The position numbers and the translations under genes are program-made. Below the pieces are notes generated by a model. It worked only from the letters and a program-made list of their open reading frames with translations, had not been told where the DNA came from and made no database searches. Shown piece by piece: positions 43,501 to 53,350 of a stretch of 64,000 nt of DNA (positions are counted from its first letter, which is position 1; each line of letters opens with the position of its first letter). Source of the DNA: Mytilus trossulus (Eukaryota > Mollusca > Bivalvia > Mytilida > Mytilidae); the NCBI RefSeq assembly GCF_036588685.1, contig NC_086381.1, positions 69,013,436 through 69,077,435 of the forward strand. Reading direction: 5' to 3'.

Positions 43501-46500
43501 GCTAAATGTTCCCTTGTAAGCCGCAACATGTTGGCAATGATGAAAGAACGATACAGCCACATCTTTTGGATTACGGTTTACAAATATAATCTTATTTTTC
43601 CTCTTCAGTATTTCTTGCGGTAGGTGCTTAAAATAACAATGGCTATTCATAAGTCTTGGTGAGGGGAGCTCATCAATTTTTTCTGGTGTTACAAATGGAA
43701 GCATTGCTACTTCTTTTGATAGATTTTGTTCTTTGCCGTCCTGCATCAACATAGAAGTAACTTCCCAAGTCCAGTGAGTACCTAGAAATAATCATGCCAT
43801 ATTCTAGAGTAACTTCCCAAGTCCAACGAGTACCTGGAAATAATCAGGCCATATTTTACAGTACCTTTTGCATACACGATATTTTAGTTTACGTTTGCAT
43901 AAAAACCCAAATTTAAGCAGCCAATAAGATCATCTTCGTTTTGTGATACTAGTATAATGGAATTGTACAAAATGATAGTTTATATTTTTTTAGCAGTTTA
44001 GGGACAAATAAAAAGTGCATTTATATAGGATACCAATGTCCAGTATTTAAAAAAATCATACGAACTAAATAATTGGGTGGCATTTTAAAAGTCGATGAAA
44101 ACCTCCCTTTTATTAACTAATTCTTAATTAATGAATGTAAACTATTTTTACTTTGGTCGAAGAATCAGATGTTTTTCAAGTGAATAAATGACATGGCTAC
44201 ACCACTTAATAAAAGAAATAATTTCTTTCGCACATTTACCCACACAGAGTTGCCTGTGTTATATTTATATATATATATACAACTCGTCTTAACATCAACC
44301 CAACAATATTAGATCTGTAAATTTGATTTCGCTTATTATACATATTCGTCTAACGGATAAACTGTTGTGTGTAGACCATTACTGTTATGATAACAGAGCT
44401 ACACAATTATTCAACACCTTTAGGCTTAGTGTACAGGAATTTTACCAAAATTACAACTTCTAGAAAAGTCACGAGGCAGGTTTTTTTTTAAGAAAACACA
44501 CACACACATTTATCAATAAGTTAAAATGAAGTTGTGCTTTGCTAACCACTCTTTTTTATCACGAAATAAACTATTTTCAATTTCTGAAGAATAAAAGGCT
44601 TCCCGTACCTGAAGTGATGGCACATCTTTTAAAAAAAAAAAAAAATTATGTGCGAGTTTTAGTGTGTTCATATAAAAACAATTTTACTACTTACCTGCTT
44701 TTGGGTAAGCTACTAAGAATACATCGTCTGGTCTGATTTCCATTTTGATTATATTTGGTATATTACTTCGAGGGTCTGGAATACGTCCCTTCTCTATTGC
44801 CCTCTTTGCCAGATAGTATCCATCATATTCAATCACATTTACGCTGTTGCCATTATTGTCGCTGAGTACAGTGACTTCTTCGTCCTTGAAATTAACTAAG
44901 TTTGAAATATTGAATAAAAAAACGTTTAAAACAGTTGAGAATGACGCAAAACAAAAATTTCCATCTTAATCTTTTTTATTATGGGCGTTACACATATTTT
45001 TTGTATAACCTGATTAAAGACGACACAAGTTAAACAACCCGTAATTGCCATTGGTCTAATTGTTGAAAGCGTACTTAAACTTGCATAACTTTGTTCGATC
45101 ACGCTGTACTTTCCATTATATTTCATACAATTTCGTCTTAAATAAAATATGTAGAGACCATTTTGAGCAGTGGTTTAACAGTTTTAATTTTGCCAGCGAA
45201 ATTTCATTACAAAGACGGGGGGGGGGGGGGGGGGGGGGGGGGGGTGAATATGCTGAGATGACTCAAGGTTAGTAAACTGTGAAATTTGGATCATAACTGT
45301 AATTTGGTATAATATTCAAAACAGTTTTTATCCTATTAAACTTGTGTATTCCCGTTTGAATGGTTTTACACTAGTAATTTTGGGGCCCTTTATAGCTTGT
45401 TGTTCGTTGTGAGCCAAGGCTCCGTGTTGAAGGCCGTACTTTAACCTATAATGGTTTGATTTTTAAATTGTTATTTGGATGGAGAGTTGTCTCATTGGCA
45501 CTCACACCACATCTTCCTATATCTATGTTTCAACTTTATGTAAACACACCTGTATAAAAAAAACTACCGTAACCAAGCACTTGAACCTTCAAGCGGTAAG
45601 AGACGGATGAACAGACGGACGAAACAACGAACGGACGCACACAAATCAGAAAAAATAATAGCCCCTACTACCATGCGCAGTGTATAAAAAGGACAACGCT
45701 AGTGTAAGTTTTCCGTTGGATTTGTGTGAGTCATGGTCAGATTTATAAATTTCAGAAATATTTTGAGAAGCAAAGAAGTATGATGTGTGATTTTGGCAAG
45801 ATTTAAAACAAAAACATGTTTTTCCGATTGCCATAAGTCTGTTGAGTTGCTTGGAGGCTAACTTTCTAAATGGAGTTCATATTTTCTCGAACTGAGGGTG
45901 TGTATGTTTGGTTGATAGTGCCTAATGCCATTTCAGCTGCATTGGCGACCACTTTTTATTGTACGAGGAGGCGGTGATCATCAAATAGTAAGGATTGGTC
46001 CAGTATTGTTTCATCAAAAACAAAGTCCAACATAAAAGTCTTGTTTTACATGTTTAAGGGAACTATCGTACTTCCTCTCAACGAACGATTCGAAATTTGA
46101 TGACGACATGGAACGCATCTGACAAATATATCTCATCGAACTTGAAATAAAGGACATCACTGGACATCACTGGACATCACTGGACATCACTAGGTTTGTA
46201 CTTATATATGAGCAACAAGACTGGTACTATTTGTGTGGAAGGATCTATTTACCCTTCCTTAGAGCCTGATATTACCCTCGGATCTTGATGGGGTTTGTGT
46301 AGTAGGACATGTTTACCCTTCCTAAGAACCTGATATTACCCTCGGATTTTGATGGGGTTTGTGTAGTAGGACCCGTTTACCCTTCCTTAGAGCCTGATAT
46401 TACCCTCGGATCTTGATGGGGTTTGTGTAGTAGGACCTGTTTACCCTTCCTAAGAACCTGATATTACCCTCGGATTTTAATGGGGTTTGTGTAGCTCAAT

Positions 46501-46939
46501 CTTTTTGTTTGATTTTTAGCCGGTTTTTTTTTTTATGTCATTGTCATTGTCAGTTCGTTTTCGACTTATGTGCTTGACTATTCCTTTGTCATCTTTCGCC
46601 TCTCTTTTATAGATGAATGTAAAAATTCAGTTAGAAGTAAATCCATTTACTTTTCTATGAAATATATAGAAATTGTATAAAATGCAGTTGGACAAATTTT
46701 TTTTGCATACAGTAAATCATTACTTGGGTTATCGGCGCAGTCACTTATTGTCATTTAATTTGGACTCTGTAGCCTAAGACACAATGATTTCGATAACAGA
46801 ATTGTACATGTATTTACTTCCATTTTGAAAATCTATCATTTTTTTAAAGCTAAAATATGTGTACATTAATAATAAAAAAAAAACACTAATTGTAGTGTAC
46901 ATTTTCAGACTTACCAGGTGGAAATTCAGAGTCATTCAT
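34445..46939 (-). CDS. Cytosolic sulfotransferase gene 1, six exons (overview)
   Basis: Exons on the minus strand: 46915-46939, 44695-44895, 43470-43781, 37746-37849, 36592-36742 and 34445-34557. All junctions are GT/AG and phases match, giving 906 nt and 301 residues, the usual length of SULT1-type enzymes. These transfer sulfate from PAPS to small hydroxyl or amine substrates in the cytosol. Diagnostic segments are the 5'-PSB loop YPKAGTHWTWEV, the candidate catalytic His (RLMNSHCYF), the 3'-PB region FVNRNPKDVAVSFF and the C-terminal [13 protein letters not shown] loop split across the last two exons. The substrate cannot be inferred. Introns hold two large minisatellites. A paralog starts at 61133. 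Confidence 0.93.
34980..36160. repeat. 68-69 bp minisatellite, ~17 units, in sulfotransferase intron 5
   Basis: Units share AGAAGGGTCAATGATAATGA and CCATCATATCGCCC. Length alternates between 69 and 67-68 as one T in AAATTCATCC is gained or lost. Where units are 69 bp the minus strand stays open (35073-35498), with a 23-residue repeat containing DDEFVLIIIDPSV. That is a by-product of the period. Confidence 0.9.
36161..36591 (-). other. Remainder of sulfotransferase intron 5
   Basis: It holds short repeat fragments: GACAGACGGACGGAGTGC at 36404 and a reversed family A-like CCGACTTTGGACAGGCGC at 36494. Nothing coding other than the adjacent exon. Confidence 0.4.
36592..36742 (-). CDS. Sulfotransferase 1 exon 5
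   Basis: The acceptor TATTACAG precedes EPMREIDRIATFLGV; the exon ends FMFRKG at donor AAAG|GTGAGC. The 151 nt exon runs from phase 0 to phase 1. Equivalent to 63127-63283 of the paralog. Confidence 0.92.
37185..37640 (+). repeat. Interspersed repeat with GCGCGTTTCGTCTAC
   Basis: ACGCCAGACGCGCGTTTCGT at 37231 and GTGACGCTCGAATCAG at 37268 define the repeat. A partial second occurrence (ACGCCAGATGCG) is at 37591. A fragment of the same family is embedded twice in the 51 bp minisatellite (41278 and 42461). Confidence 0.6.
37746..37849 (-). CDS. Sulfotransferase 1 exon 4
   Basis: The acceptor TTTTTTCAG precedes VYHSAWYKFMLDWERVF; the exon ends in VLYVNYEDLHK with donor AAA|GTAAAT. The 104 nt exon enters in phase 1 and leaves in phase 0. 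It is equivalent to exon 63612-63721 of the paralog. Confidence 0.9.
37850..38616 (-). other. Sulfotransferase intron 3, proximal part
   Basis: AT-rich sequence between exon 4 and the 51 bp minisatellite. No recognisable feature. Confidence 0.4.
41278..41372 (+). repeat. Foreign repeat fragment embedded in the minisatellite (copy 1)
   Basis: ATTTAGTACGCCAGAAGCGC through GACGCTCATATCAAAATA interrupts the 51 bp array. It belongs to the family at 37185-37640. The copy at 42461-42555 is the same but for a visible C-to-G change (GAAGCGCG versus GAAGGGCG). Confidence 0.8.
42461..42555 (+). repeat. Foreign repeat fragment embedded in the minisatellite (copy 2)
   Basis: Identical in position and extent to 41278-41372 after a 1183 bp shift. 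It shows that a multi-unit block, not single units, was duplicated. Confidence 0.8.
43470..43781 (-). CDS. Sulfotransferase 1 exon 3
   Basis: The 312 nt exon carries GTHWTWEV, the candidate catalytic His in NSHCYFKHLP, and the NRNPKDVAVSFFHH segment that contacts the PAPS 3'-phosphate. The acceptor is TTTCTAG and the donor AGAG|GTGAGC. The apparent C-terminal extension in the raw frame (to 43393) is intron. Confidence 0.92.
43782..44694 (-). other. Sulfotransferase intron 2
   Basis: The start of the intron contains a ~30 bp echo of the exon 3 edge: GTAACTTCCCAAGTCCA occurs at 43757 and 43809. The remainder is AT-rich with a short (CA)n run at 44499. Confidence 0.45.
44695..44895 (-). CDS. 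Sulfotransferase 1 exon 2
   Basis: The acceptor CTTAG precedes TTAATTTC; the donor is GCAG|GTAAGT. It encodes the N-terminal part and ends in the PAPS-binding loop (VFLVAYPKAG). Exon length is 201 nt, phase 1 in and phase 1 out. Confidence 0.92.
45350..45530 (+). repeat. Interspersed repeat family A, 3' part
   Basis: It runs GGTTTTACACTAGTAATTTT, GGGGCCCTTTATAGCTTG, GGCTCCGTGTTGAAGGCCG and CTCATTGGCACTCACACC, in the same order as 11545-11835. Confidence 0.65.
46085..46200 (+). pseudogene. Reverse-transcriptase remnant with decamer expansion
   Basis: The phrase ATCGAACTTGAAATAAAGGA resembles 63915-63940, the region after a YIDD motif (IELEIKD). It is followed by four to five tandem copies of GGACATCACT (46145-46190). 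Confidence 0.45.
46248..46500. repeat. 64 bp tandem repeat, four copies
   Basis: TTTACCCTTCCT starts units at 46248, 46312, 46376 and 46440, an exact 64 bp period. Each unit contains CTGATATTACCCTCGGAT and GATGGGGTTTGTGTAG. Units alternate between two subtypes (TTAGAGCC and TAAGAACC), so the ancestral duplication was of a two-unit block. Confidence 0.85.
46915..46939 (-). CDS. Sulfotransferase 1 exon 1
   Basis: ATG at 46937-46939 encodes MNDSEFPP and ends in phase 1 with donor G|GTAAGT. It is short but joins exon 2 exactly, and no other upstream start fits. It lies about 570 bases from the LINE ORF1, which reads the other way. Confidence 0.8.
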
Positions 46940-47512
46940 TATCTGAAAGACAAGATAAACATCATAGATTAAAGTTAAATAGTATATCTTAAAATGCTCA
47001 AAAACAATAAAAATAAAAAAAATACAAAAAAACACATTCTTGAGAATATTAGTAGCCAAAAATTAAAAACAAGAAAACATTTTATGATAATTTTATGGTT
47101 TACTATTGTTAAAATTTACAACCCGACTTATCTTAAATTCTTAAGATTTACAACTGAATAAAACATTGAAGGAGATAATTTTTAGGATATATATGTAGGA
47201 CTGTTTAAGGTGTTGAATGAATGAATCTGTATTGCAAAGCATAGACATGCTATGGCAAAATTAACAACATATATTACATAATATAAAACATGAATAGACA
47301 ACAGAGAACAATAGTAAAATACAATGACATATAAATTAAGTTATGAGACAATATAAGATCGAATATTCCATGCAGCTTTTACATAATTACATAATTTGAT
47401 CGTGAGAGACTTACTAGAAGCTTGTAGTAAATTTGATAGTTTGATATTATTAGGCCAATGACAATAGTACTATTGTCATAATAATATTAGAACTGTATAG
47501 TAAATTTGACCT
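46940..47512. other. Sulfotransferase 5' flank / LINE 5' region
   Basis: AT-rich. It must contain the sulfotransferase promoter (minus strand) and the LINE 5' UTR (plus strand), but I could not place a boundary. The inverted pair ATGACAATAGTACTATTGTCAT at 47459-47480 forms a small hairpin close to the LINE ORF1 start. Confidence 0.4.
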
Positions 47513-48538
47513 ATGACCTCTGTAAATATGTCTCTAAACGAAACCGGTAAACTTATAGAGGAAACCCGCAAAATAATTGAGACTGGACAAGATGGCCCTA
47601 ATAATATGGACCTACTTAATATGATCCTGAAAGTTGTAACTAACATTGATTCCAGAGTCCAAGGAATGGAAACGAAACTTGACAAACGTATAGATGACCT
47701 TCACCAATCTATGCTGTCAGTGTCCGCAAGAGTTAGAACTTTGGAAACTAAGACAAGTGAAATAAACGTTCAGCTTGCTGATTGTCAGGCGAGTTGTCAA
47801 GGCGTAAGCAACCTTTTTGATGACATTCAAACTCGATCCGAACAAATTTTGAGAAAAGTTATTCACCACAATGGAAGAATTACTCATCTAGAACAAAGTC
47901 CCAAAGAACAACTAGAGCTTCCTCTCAATGAAATTAATAAACTTAAAGATTCGATCTTAGATCTACAATGTAGGTCAATGAAAAACAATTTGATTTTTAA
48001 AGGTTTAGCCTTTGCAAAATATGAAAATTGTGAACAAAAGCTGCAGAACTTCTTGTACGAAGAACTTGATATACAACATCCTATTGAGTTTGGAAATGTC
48101 CATAGATTTGGAAAGAGAAGCCTAAATAGAGCACGACCAATAATAGCTCGGTTTCTGTATCATCGTGACGTAGAACACGTTCTTAAAAATGCGAACAAGT
48201 TACGAGGTAAACCTTTCGGAATACAGGAACAGTTCCCTGCTGAAATAGAAGAAGAAAGAAAAAGGCTTTATCCCATTATGAAATTGGCAAAACAGGACGG
48301 AAAACTTGTCAAAATGTTTCGAGACAAGTTATATATCGATGGGAAACTGTTTATTCCAAGATCAAATACAGAAAACCCCACTCCGCAAAACCAAGAACCA
48401 GTACCAACAGAAATACAGGGCGAAGGTAGCGGAGAGAACACTGGATACAGGGACGTTCTGATGACTCCATCCAATGATACACAGAATGGACGATACAAAC
48501 GACAGCGTGCAGGGTCTAGTCCTGGGACACCTCATTAG
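47513..48538 (+). CDS. LINE ORF1 (L1 ORF1p-like nucleic-acid-binding protein)
   Basis: The intact frame encodes 341 residues. The N-terminal half is heptad-rich and likely coiled coil (about residues 45-150). The middle has MKNNLIFKGLAF followed by the RRM-like part (EFGNVHRFG, ARPIIARFLYHRDVEHVL), and the C-terminal domain includes FGIQEQFPAEIEEERKRL and DGKLVKMFRDKLYIDGKLF. This is the layout of L1-type ORF1 proteins, which trimerise, coat LINE RNA and act as chaperones. The tail is Ser/Thr/Pro-rich. The frame ends in TAG and the ORF2 reading frame continues without shift. Confidence 0.85.
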   Translation: MTSVNMSLNETGKLIEETRKIIETGQDGPNNMDLLNMILKVVTNIDSRVQGMETKLDKRIDDLHQSMLSVSARVRTLETKTSEINVQLADCQASCQGVSNLFDDIQTRSEQILRKVIHHNGRITHLEQSPKEQLELPLNEINKLKDSILDLQCRSMKNNLIFKGLAFAKYENCEQKLQNFLYEELDIQHPIEFGNVHRFGKRSLNRARPIIARFLYHRDVEHVLKNANKLRGKPFGIQEQFPAEIEEERKRLYPIMKLAKQDGKLVKMFRDKLYIDGKLFIPRSNTENPTPQNQEPVPTEIQGEGSGENTGYRDVLMTPSNDTQNGRYKRQRAGSSPGTPH

Positions 48539-50620
48539 AAATGCCAAGGAGAATATACATTTATCAGTGTAGACGAATCAGAAAAAGACAATGATCCATC
48601 TGTTAATAACATTAATATAAATAACCATAATAATGATACATGTCAAACTAAAGATAATAATGTTTTAAATATTATAGGTCTAAATTGTTGTGGAATTAAG
48701 AAGAGATTAAAATATGAAGAATTTGAAAAACTAATAAGAAAAAATGACATAATTTGTTTAGTAGAAACTAAAACTGATGATATTGACACAATTAAGTTAA
48801 CAGGCTATGAATTTCATATGAAAAATAGAAAAGCTATAGCTAAAACTCGATCTGGGGGTATCATTCTTGGCTACAAAAAAGAAATAGCAAGTAAAATAAA
48901 ACCATTATCTACACATTGTAAATACGTGCTTTGGTTTAAAGTCTCATCTGACCTCTTAAATTTAGATCAAGATATTGTTATAGGTATAGTATATATACCC
49001 CCTGAATATACTGCTTTTTCTTCACATGATGCATTTAGTCAACTTGAGGACGAGTATACAAATTTCTCAAAAAATTACAAATTCGTAGCCTTAATTGGAG
49101 ACTTTAACGGACGAACGGCCAACGACGATGATTTTTTACATTCAAAAGAAACGCATGGAAACAATGCGGCGAATTTTGTAGAAAACGATGTTTTAACGCT
49201 TGACTTATTGAATATACCACGAAAAAGAAATAGTTTAGACCCTATTAGAAACAGGTACGGAAACAAAATTTTAGATTTTTGCAAAGGAAATAACTTATTT
49301 ATTATAAATGGAAGAATAGGTGAAGACAGAATGACAGGAAAGTTAACATGTAAGAATGCTAGCATTGTAGATTATTGTATAAGTTCTACAAGTTTATTGA
49401 AATATTTTAGAAATTTTTCTATACTTGATTTTAGTCATTTTTATTCAGATGTTCATTGTGCACTAGCAATTTCATTGTCGGGGTTATCCCTGAAAAATGT
49501 AGAGGAAACGGGGGAGAATCGTAATCGTCAAATATTTTCTGAAAAAATTAAGAAATGGGATAATGAAAAATGTCATGAATTTAAAGATCAGATTGAACAA
49601 GGCAAAGTTGAAGAATTAAAGATACTATTAGACGAAGTAAAAAGTGGACATCTAGATTTTAGTAAAAAGTACTCGTCAGTTGATAAAACAAAAATCAATA
49701 CCTTACTTGACCATTTATGTTCAATATTCTGTAAATCTGCAAAATCCACATTCGGGACATGTAAATTTTCGAATTCTAAGAAAAAAGGTAAAAAGAAACT
49801 TGGAAAATTGAAAAAAGAATGGTTTAATGACGACTGTCACTTTGAGAGACAAAATTTCAGAAAACGTAAAAGAAAATTTAAAACATGTAGAACAGATCAA
49901 AATTTTCAAGACTTGAAACAAGCTGAAAAAAGATATAAAAAAGTTATGGATCAAGCTATTCTTGATCACAAAAGAAATTTGTCAAAGAAAATTAAAAATT
50001 TAAAATCAAATAATTCACAAGAATTCTGGAAACTATTAAAAAGTGGGAAAAACCGGGAGCAACCCGACATTCCCATGGAAAAACTTTTTGATTTTTTTAA
50101 ATCTTTAAACGAGGAACCAAATGACAAGCAAGACATTAACATACCATACATTGACCCTTACGATATTAATCGTCTGAACGAAAGTATAAATAAAAACATT
50201 TCAAAAGACGAGATTAAAAAATGTATTAAAAAACTAAAAAACAATAAAGCCGCGGGAGAAGATTTTATTGTAAATGAATATATCAAGTCAACAGAAACTA
50301 TATTCTTAGATATTTACGAACAACTATTTAATATCATTTTTGTAACAGGTGTTGTCCCAGATGGTTGGCTGATTGGAAATATTAAACCGTTTTTCAAAAA
50401 CAAAGGTGACAAAATGGACCCAAAAAATTATAGACCAATTACAATTTTAAGCTGCCTCGGGAAACTCTTTACTGCAATTTTGAGTGAGCGATTAACTAAG
50501 TTCTCAGACGAATTTCTTATCTTGAACGAAAATCAATGTGGATTTCGTAAGGGCTATTCAACAATCGATAATTTGTTTATAATTTTTAACTTTTTTGAAA
50601 TTCTAAAAAACAAAAAGTAA
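48539..50620 (+). CDS. LINE ORF2, part 1: endonuclease and start of reverse transcriptase
   Basis: It is open directly after the ORF1 TAG, in the same frame. Endonuclease landmarks: NIIGLNCCGIKKRL, then ICLVETKTDD, IVIGIVYIPPEY, LIGDFNGRT and FSHFYSDVHCALAI. A Lys-rich linker follows, then reverse-transcriptase segments KKLKNNKAAGEDFI, NYRPITILSCLGKLF and ENQCGFRKGYSTIDN. The first in-frame ATG (48818) lies inside the endonuclease, so normal initiation would lose its N terminus. The frame ends at a TAA (50618-50620) in a Lys run just before motif A, most simply read as one point mutation. Confidence 0.85.
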   Translation, partial: KCQGEYTFISVDESEKDNDPSVNNININNHNNDTCQTKDNNVLNIIGLNCCGIKKRLKYEEFEKLIRKNDIICLVETKTDDIDTIKLTGYEFHMKNRKAIAKTRSGGIILGYKKEIASKIKPLSTHCKYVLWFKVSSDLLNLDQDIVIGIVYIPPEYTAFSSHDAFSQLEDEYTNFSKNYKFVALIGDFNGRTANDDDFLHSKETHGNNAANFVENDVLTLDLLNIPRKRNSLDPIRNRYGNKILDFCKGNNLFIINGRIGEDRMTGKLTCKNASIVDYCISSTSLLKYFRNFSILDFSHFYSDVHCALAISLSGLSLKNVEETGENRNRQIFSEKIKKWDNEKCHEFKDQIEQGKVEELKILLDEVKSGHLDFSKKYSSVDKTKINTLLDHLCSIFCKSAKSTFGTCKFSNSKKKGKKKLGKLKKEWFNDDCHFERQNFRKRKRKFKTCRTDQNFQDLKQAEKRYKKVMDQAILDHKRNLSKKIKNLKSNNSQEFWKLLKSGKNREQPDIPMEKLFDFFKSLNEEPNDKQDINIPYIDPYDINRLNESINKNISKDEIKKCIKKLKNNKAAGEDFIVNEYIKSTETIFLDIYEQLFNIIFVTGVVPDGWLIGNIKPFFKNKGDKMDPKNYRPITILSCLGKLFTAILSERLTKFSDEFLILNENQCGFRKGYSTIDNLFIIFNFFEILKNKK

Positions 50621-52144
50621 AAAATGTTTTGCGCTTTTATTGATTTTGAAAAAGCTTTCGATAAAGTTTGGCGGGATGGACTATGGTACAAGTTGCTAGT
50701 GAATAATATGAACGGTAACATGTATAATATAATTGTAAATATGTATAACGGTACAAAGTCTTGTATTTCTTATAATGATTGTAAGTCAGAATTTTTCCCG
50801 TGTAGTAACGGGGTACGCCAAGGGGAAAATTTATCACCATTTCTTTTCGCCTTATCTATGAACGACCTCGAGTCATATTTATCAAACTGTAACTTAGATG
50901 GTCTTCAAACGATAACTAACGAAATTGAAATCAAACTTAATACATATTTGAAATTATTTGTAATTTTGTATGCTGATGATACTGTGCTAATGGCAGAATC
51001 AGCTGCAGATCTTCAAAAGCAACTTGACTCATTTCAAGATTACTGTACTTTATGGAAACTGAAAGTAAATGCAGATAAAAGTAAAATCATGATATTTTCT
51101 AAAGAAACACTTCCAAGAAACCTACATTTCAATTTGAAGGGAACAGAATTAGAAATAGTGAATAGTATTAATTATCTAGGAATAGACTTAGCTAGAAGTG
51201 GGAATTTTAAGAAAGCGAAACAGTCCATAGCTAATAAAGCTACAAAGGCTTTCTACGAGGTTCTAAAATTAGGCAGAAACCACGGGCTTTCAATCAAAAT
51301 GCAACTAGAATTATTCGATAAGATGATAAAGCCTATTTTATTATATGGGTGCGAAGTATGGGGTTTTAGCAATAATGAAATAATCGAAAAAGTCCACCTA
51401 AAATTTTGCAAATTGCTCTTACATTTAAAATCTTCTACACCATCGTATATGATATATGGCGAACTTGGAAGATATCCTCTAGAAATTGACATAAAAAATA
51501 GAATGATATCATTCTGGGGTAAAATTCTTTCTGGAAAGGAGTCAAAATTGTCAAAAGTTGTCTATAACTTATGTTTTCAATTGTCATTTGTAAATGGAGA
51601 TAAATTTTTATGGTTAGATAACATAAAAAATATTTTGAATGAATGTGGCTTAACATATATTTGGAATTCACAAACTTTTATTAATTTGAATTGGCTACGT
51701 CTTACAGTTAGTAGAAACCTTAAAGATCAATTTGAACAGAATTGGCACTTACTGTTAGAAGAATCACCAAAAGCTATAAACTACAAAGTATTTAAAGATA
51801 GTTTTAGTTCTGAAGCTTATTTAGATATTTTAGATAACAAAAATCTTGTAGAATTTTGCAGATTTAGAACGACTAATCATAAATTACCCATTGAAGCTGG
51901 TAGATGGCTAAACACCAGCAGACAAAATAGGAACTGTACTCTGTGTAAAAACAATGAACTCGGGGATGAATTTCACTTTATTTTGGAATGCAAATTTTTT
52001 GAACAGGAGAGGAAAAATTACATTGAAAAGTATAGCTACGCAAAGCCAAATATTTTAAAATATAAATTATTGATGTCATCAAAAAGGAAGGTTAAGTTGA
52101 GTAAACTCTGCAAATTTATCAAAATTATAAATAAATCTGTGTGA
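50621..52144 (+). CDS. LINE ORF2, part 2: reverse transcriptase core and CCHC end
   Basis: It continues the frame of part 1 after the TAA. Motif A is AFIDFEKAFDKVW, then NGVRQGENLSPFLFAL, catalytic ILYADDTVLMAES, and thumb-region NYLGIDLARSGN. The C-terminal part has a Cys/His knuckle (CTLCKNNELGDEFHFILEC) typical of many LINE ORF2 proteins. Apart from the stop separating the two parts, the frame is intact, which implies a young copy. Confidence 0.88.
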   Translation, partial: KMFCAFIDFEKAFDKVWRDGLWYKLLVNNMNGNMYNIIVNMYNGTKSCISYNDCKSEFFPCSNGVRQGENLSPFLFALSMNDLESYLSNCNLDGLQTITNEIEIKLNTYLKLFVILYADDTVLMAESAADLQKQLDSFQDYCTLWKLKVNADKSKIMIFSKETLPRNLHFNLKGTELEIVNSINYLGIDLARSGNFKKAKQSIANKATKAFYEVLKLGRNHGLSIKMQLELFDKMIKPILLYGCEVWGFSNNEIIEKVHLKFCKLLLHLKSSTPSYMIYGELGRYPLEIDIKNRMISFWGKILSGKESKLSKVVYNLCFQLSFVNGDKFLWLDNIKNILNECGLTYIWNSQTFINLNWLRLTVSRNLKDQFEQNWHLLLEESPKAINYKVFKDSFSSEAYLDILDNKNLVEFCRFRTTNHKLPIEAGRWLNTSRQNRNCTLCKNNELGDEFHFILECKFFEQERKNYIEKYSYAKPNILKYKLLMSSKRKVKLSKLCKFIKIINKSV

Positions 52145-52316
52145 ACTCCTGGCTTTATCTAGTGTGACGCCACCCTTTTAATTATTTTTGTAACATGTCT
52201 TTTACTAAATGTAAATTTACTGAATATTGTATATATTGTAAATATTGTACATAATATTGTGTATTTCTCTATACCTTGTCAAAATGATGGTTTATTGAGA
52301 ATAAAGATATATATAT

Positions 52317-52960
52317 GGTAAAAATTTAAGGTGTTACACTCTAAAATCATTTGTAATTAGGTATTATTAATTTATCAAATTATTACAAAGTTATCAATTA
52401 AGAAAAAGAATATTTAATGTTTCAATTAAGGGCCTTTAATTTTTCTACAATATCAAAGAATTAAAATGACTGCAAACAAGGAAAAATTCTTTACTCTATA
52501 ACATATAGTTTCATTGTCCACATACTTCTCAGAGCTATTCAGTTGCTCAATGTTAATCAATAGGGATTTTTTTTTTTGGGGGGGGGGGGGGGGTCATACT
52601 TATGACATCGTTCTAAAAGGGGGGGTCATTATAACTTTTTGATGTGAAAATTTGAACCGACCCCCTCATCTGATAAATAATGACCATTCCCTTAAAAGCA
52701 TGGATGCAATTTGGTACTCCTTATTTCAGAATCATAGGCCGTTTGGAGGTCTATATATCCAAACCCATTTTTTATGATTTAGTATAAATTCAATTTAAAT
52801 TGATGGAATCATACAGTGAATAATGATAGGCCTACATCTACAAAAAAAAAACACAGAATGGGCACTTTTGTTTGGATCATAACTAATAAACTGTCAAAAT
52901 AGGTACCCTCACGTTACAATAGGCTATTTGCTAATTCCCGTAATTGACCCAAATAAATGT
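52317..52960. other. LINE 3' flank, no gene
   Basis: AT-rich. It contains a poly-T/poly-G run at 52567-52592, with GGGGGGTCAT phrases either side. No coding capacity was seen. Confidence 0.4.
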
Positions 52961-53350
52961 ACTATATATATATATATATATATATCTTTATTCTCATCAC
53001 CAAATACATAGGTACAGAGAAGACATGCATGTATAATACAATATATTAACTACATCAACATAAATATACAATATATACAACAACAGCAAAGACAAAAAGA
53101 ACTTATTCAGGAGGACACACTCGCTTGTTTATAATTCGTATAAACTTACATAAATTAATGAGATCTGTCCTATTTGTAGACGACATAATTTCAGTAAATA
53201 CAATAATGTTTGGCCTTACACTAAAATTTCGATTTATAAATTTATTTCTCTCTTCTCTAAAATGTGAACAATTAATAATGTAATGAAATTCATCTCCAAT
53301 ATCTATCTTACATAAATTACACTTTCTATTTTCCCTTTCTATATTGTACC

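Larger units (their letters stand above)
44896..46914 (-). other. Sulfotransferase intron 1, with repeats
   Basis: It holds a poly-G run of about 26 at 45218-45244, a family A copy at 45350-45530, a YIDD-element remnant at 46085-46200 and a 64 bp tandem array at 46248-46500. No additional exon was recognised. Confidence 0.5.
47513..52316 (+). mobile_element. Near-full-length LINE (non-LTR retrotransposon)
   Basis: It comprises ORF1 (47513-48538), then ORF2 carrying endonuclease, reverse transcriptase and a C-terminal CCHC knuckle (to 52144), then a short 3' UTR ending AATAAAGATATATATATGG. The L1-like ORF1 and an ORF2 of about 1200 codons fit the L1/Tx1 side of LINE diversity, but the clade was not tested. 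The 5' end is not located. A 3' fragment of the same or a sister family lies inverted at 52961-54870. Confidence 0.85.

Noticed and set aside
45060..45272. 70-residue frame ending in polyglycine
   Set aside because: The glycines come from a poly-G run; the rest has no domain and overlaps intron 1 of the sulfotransferase.
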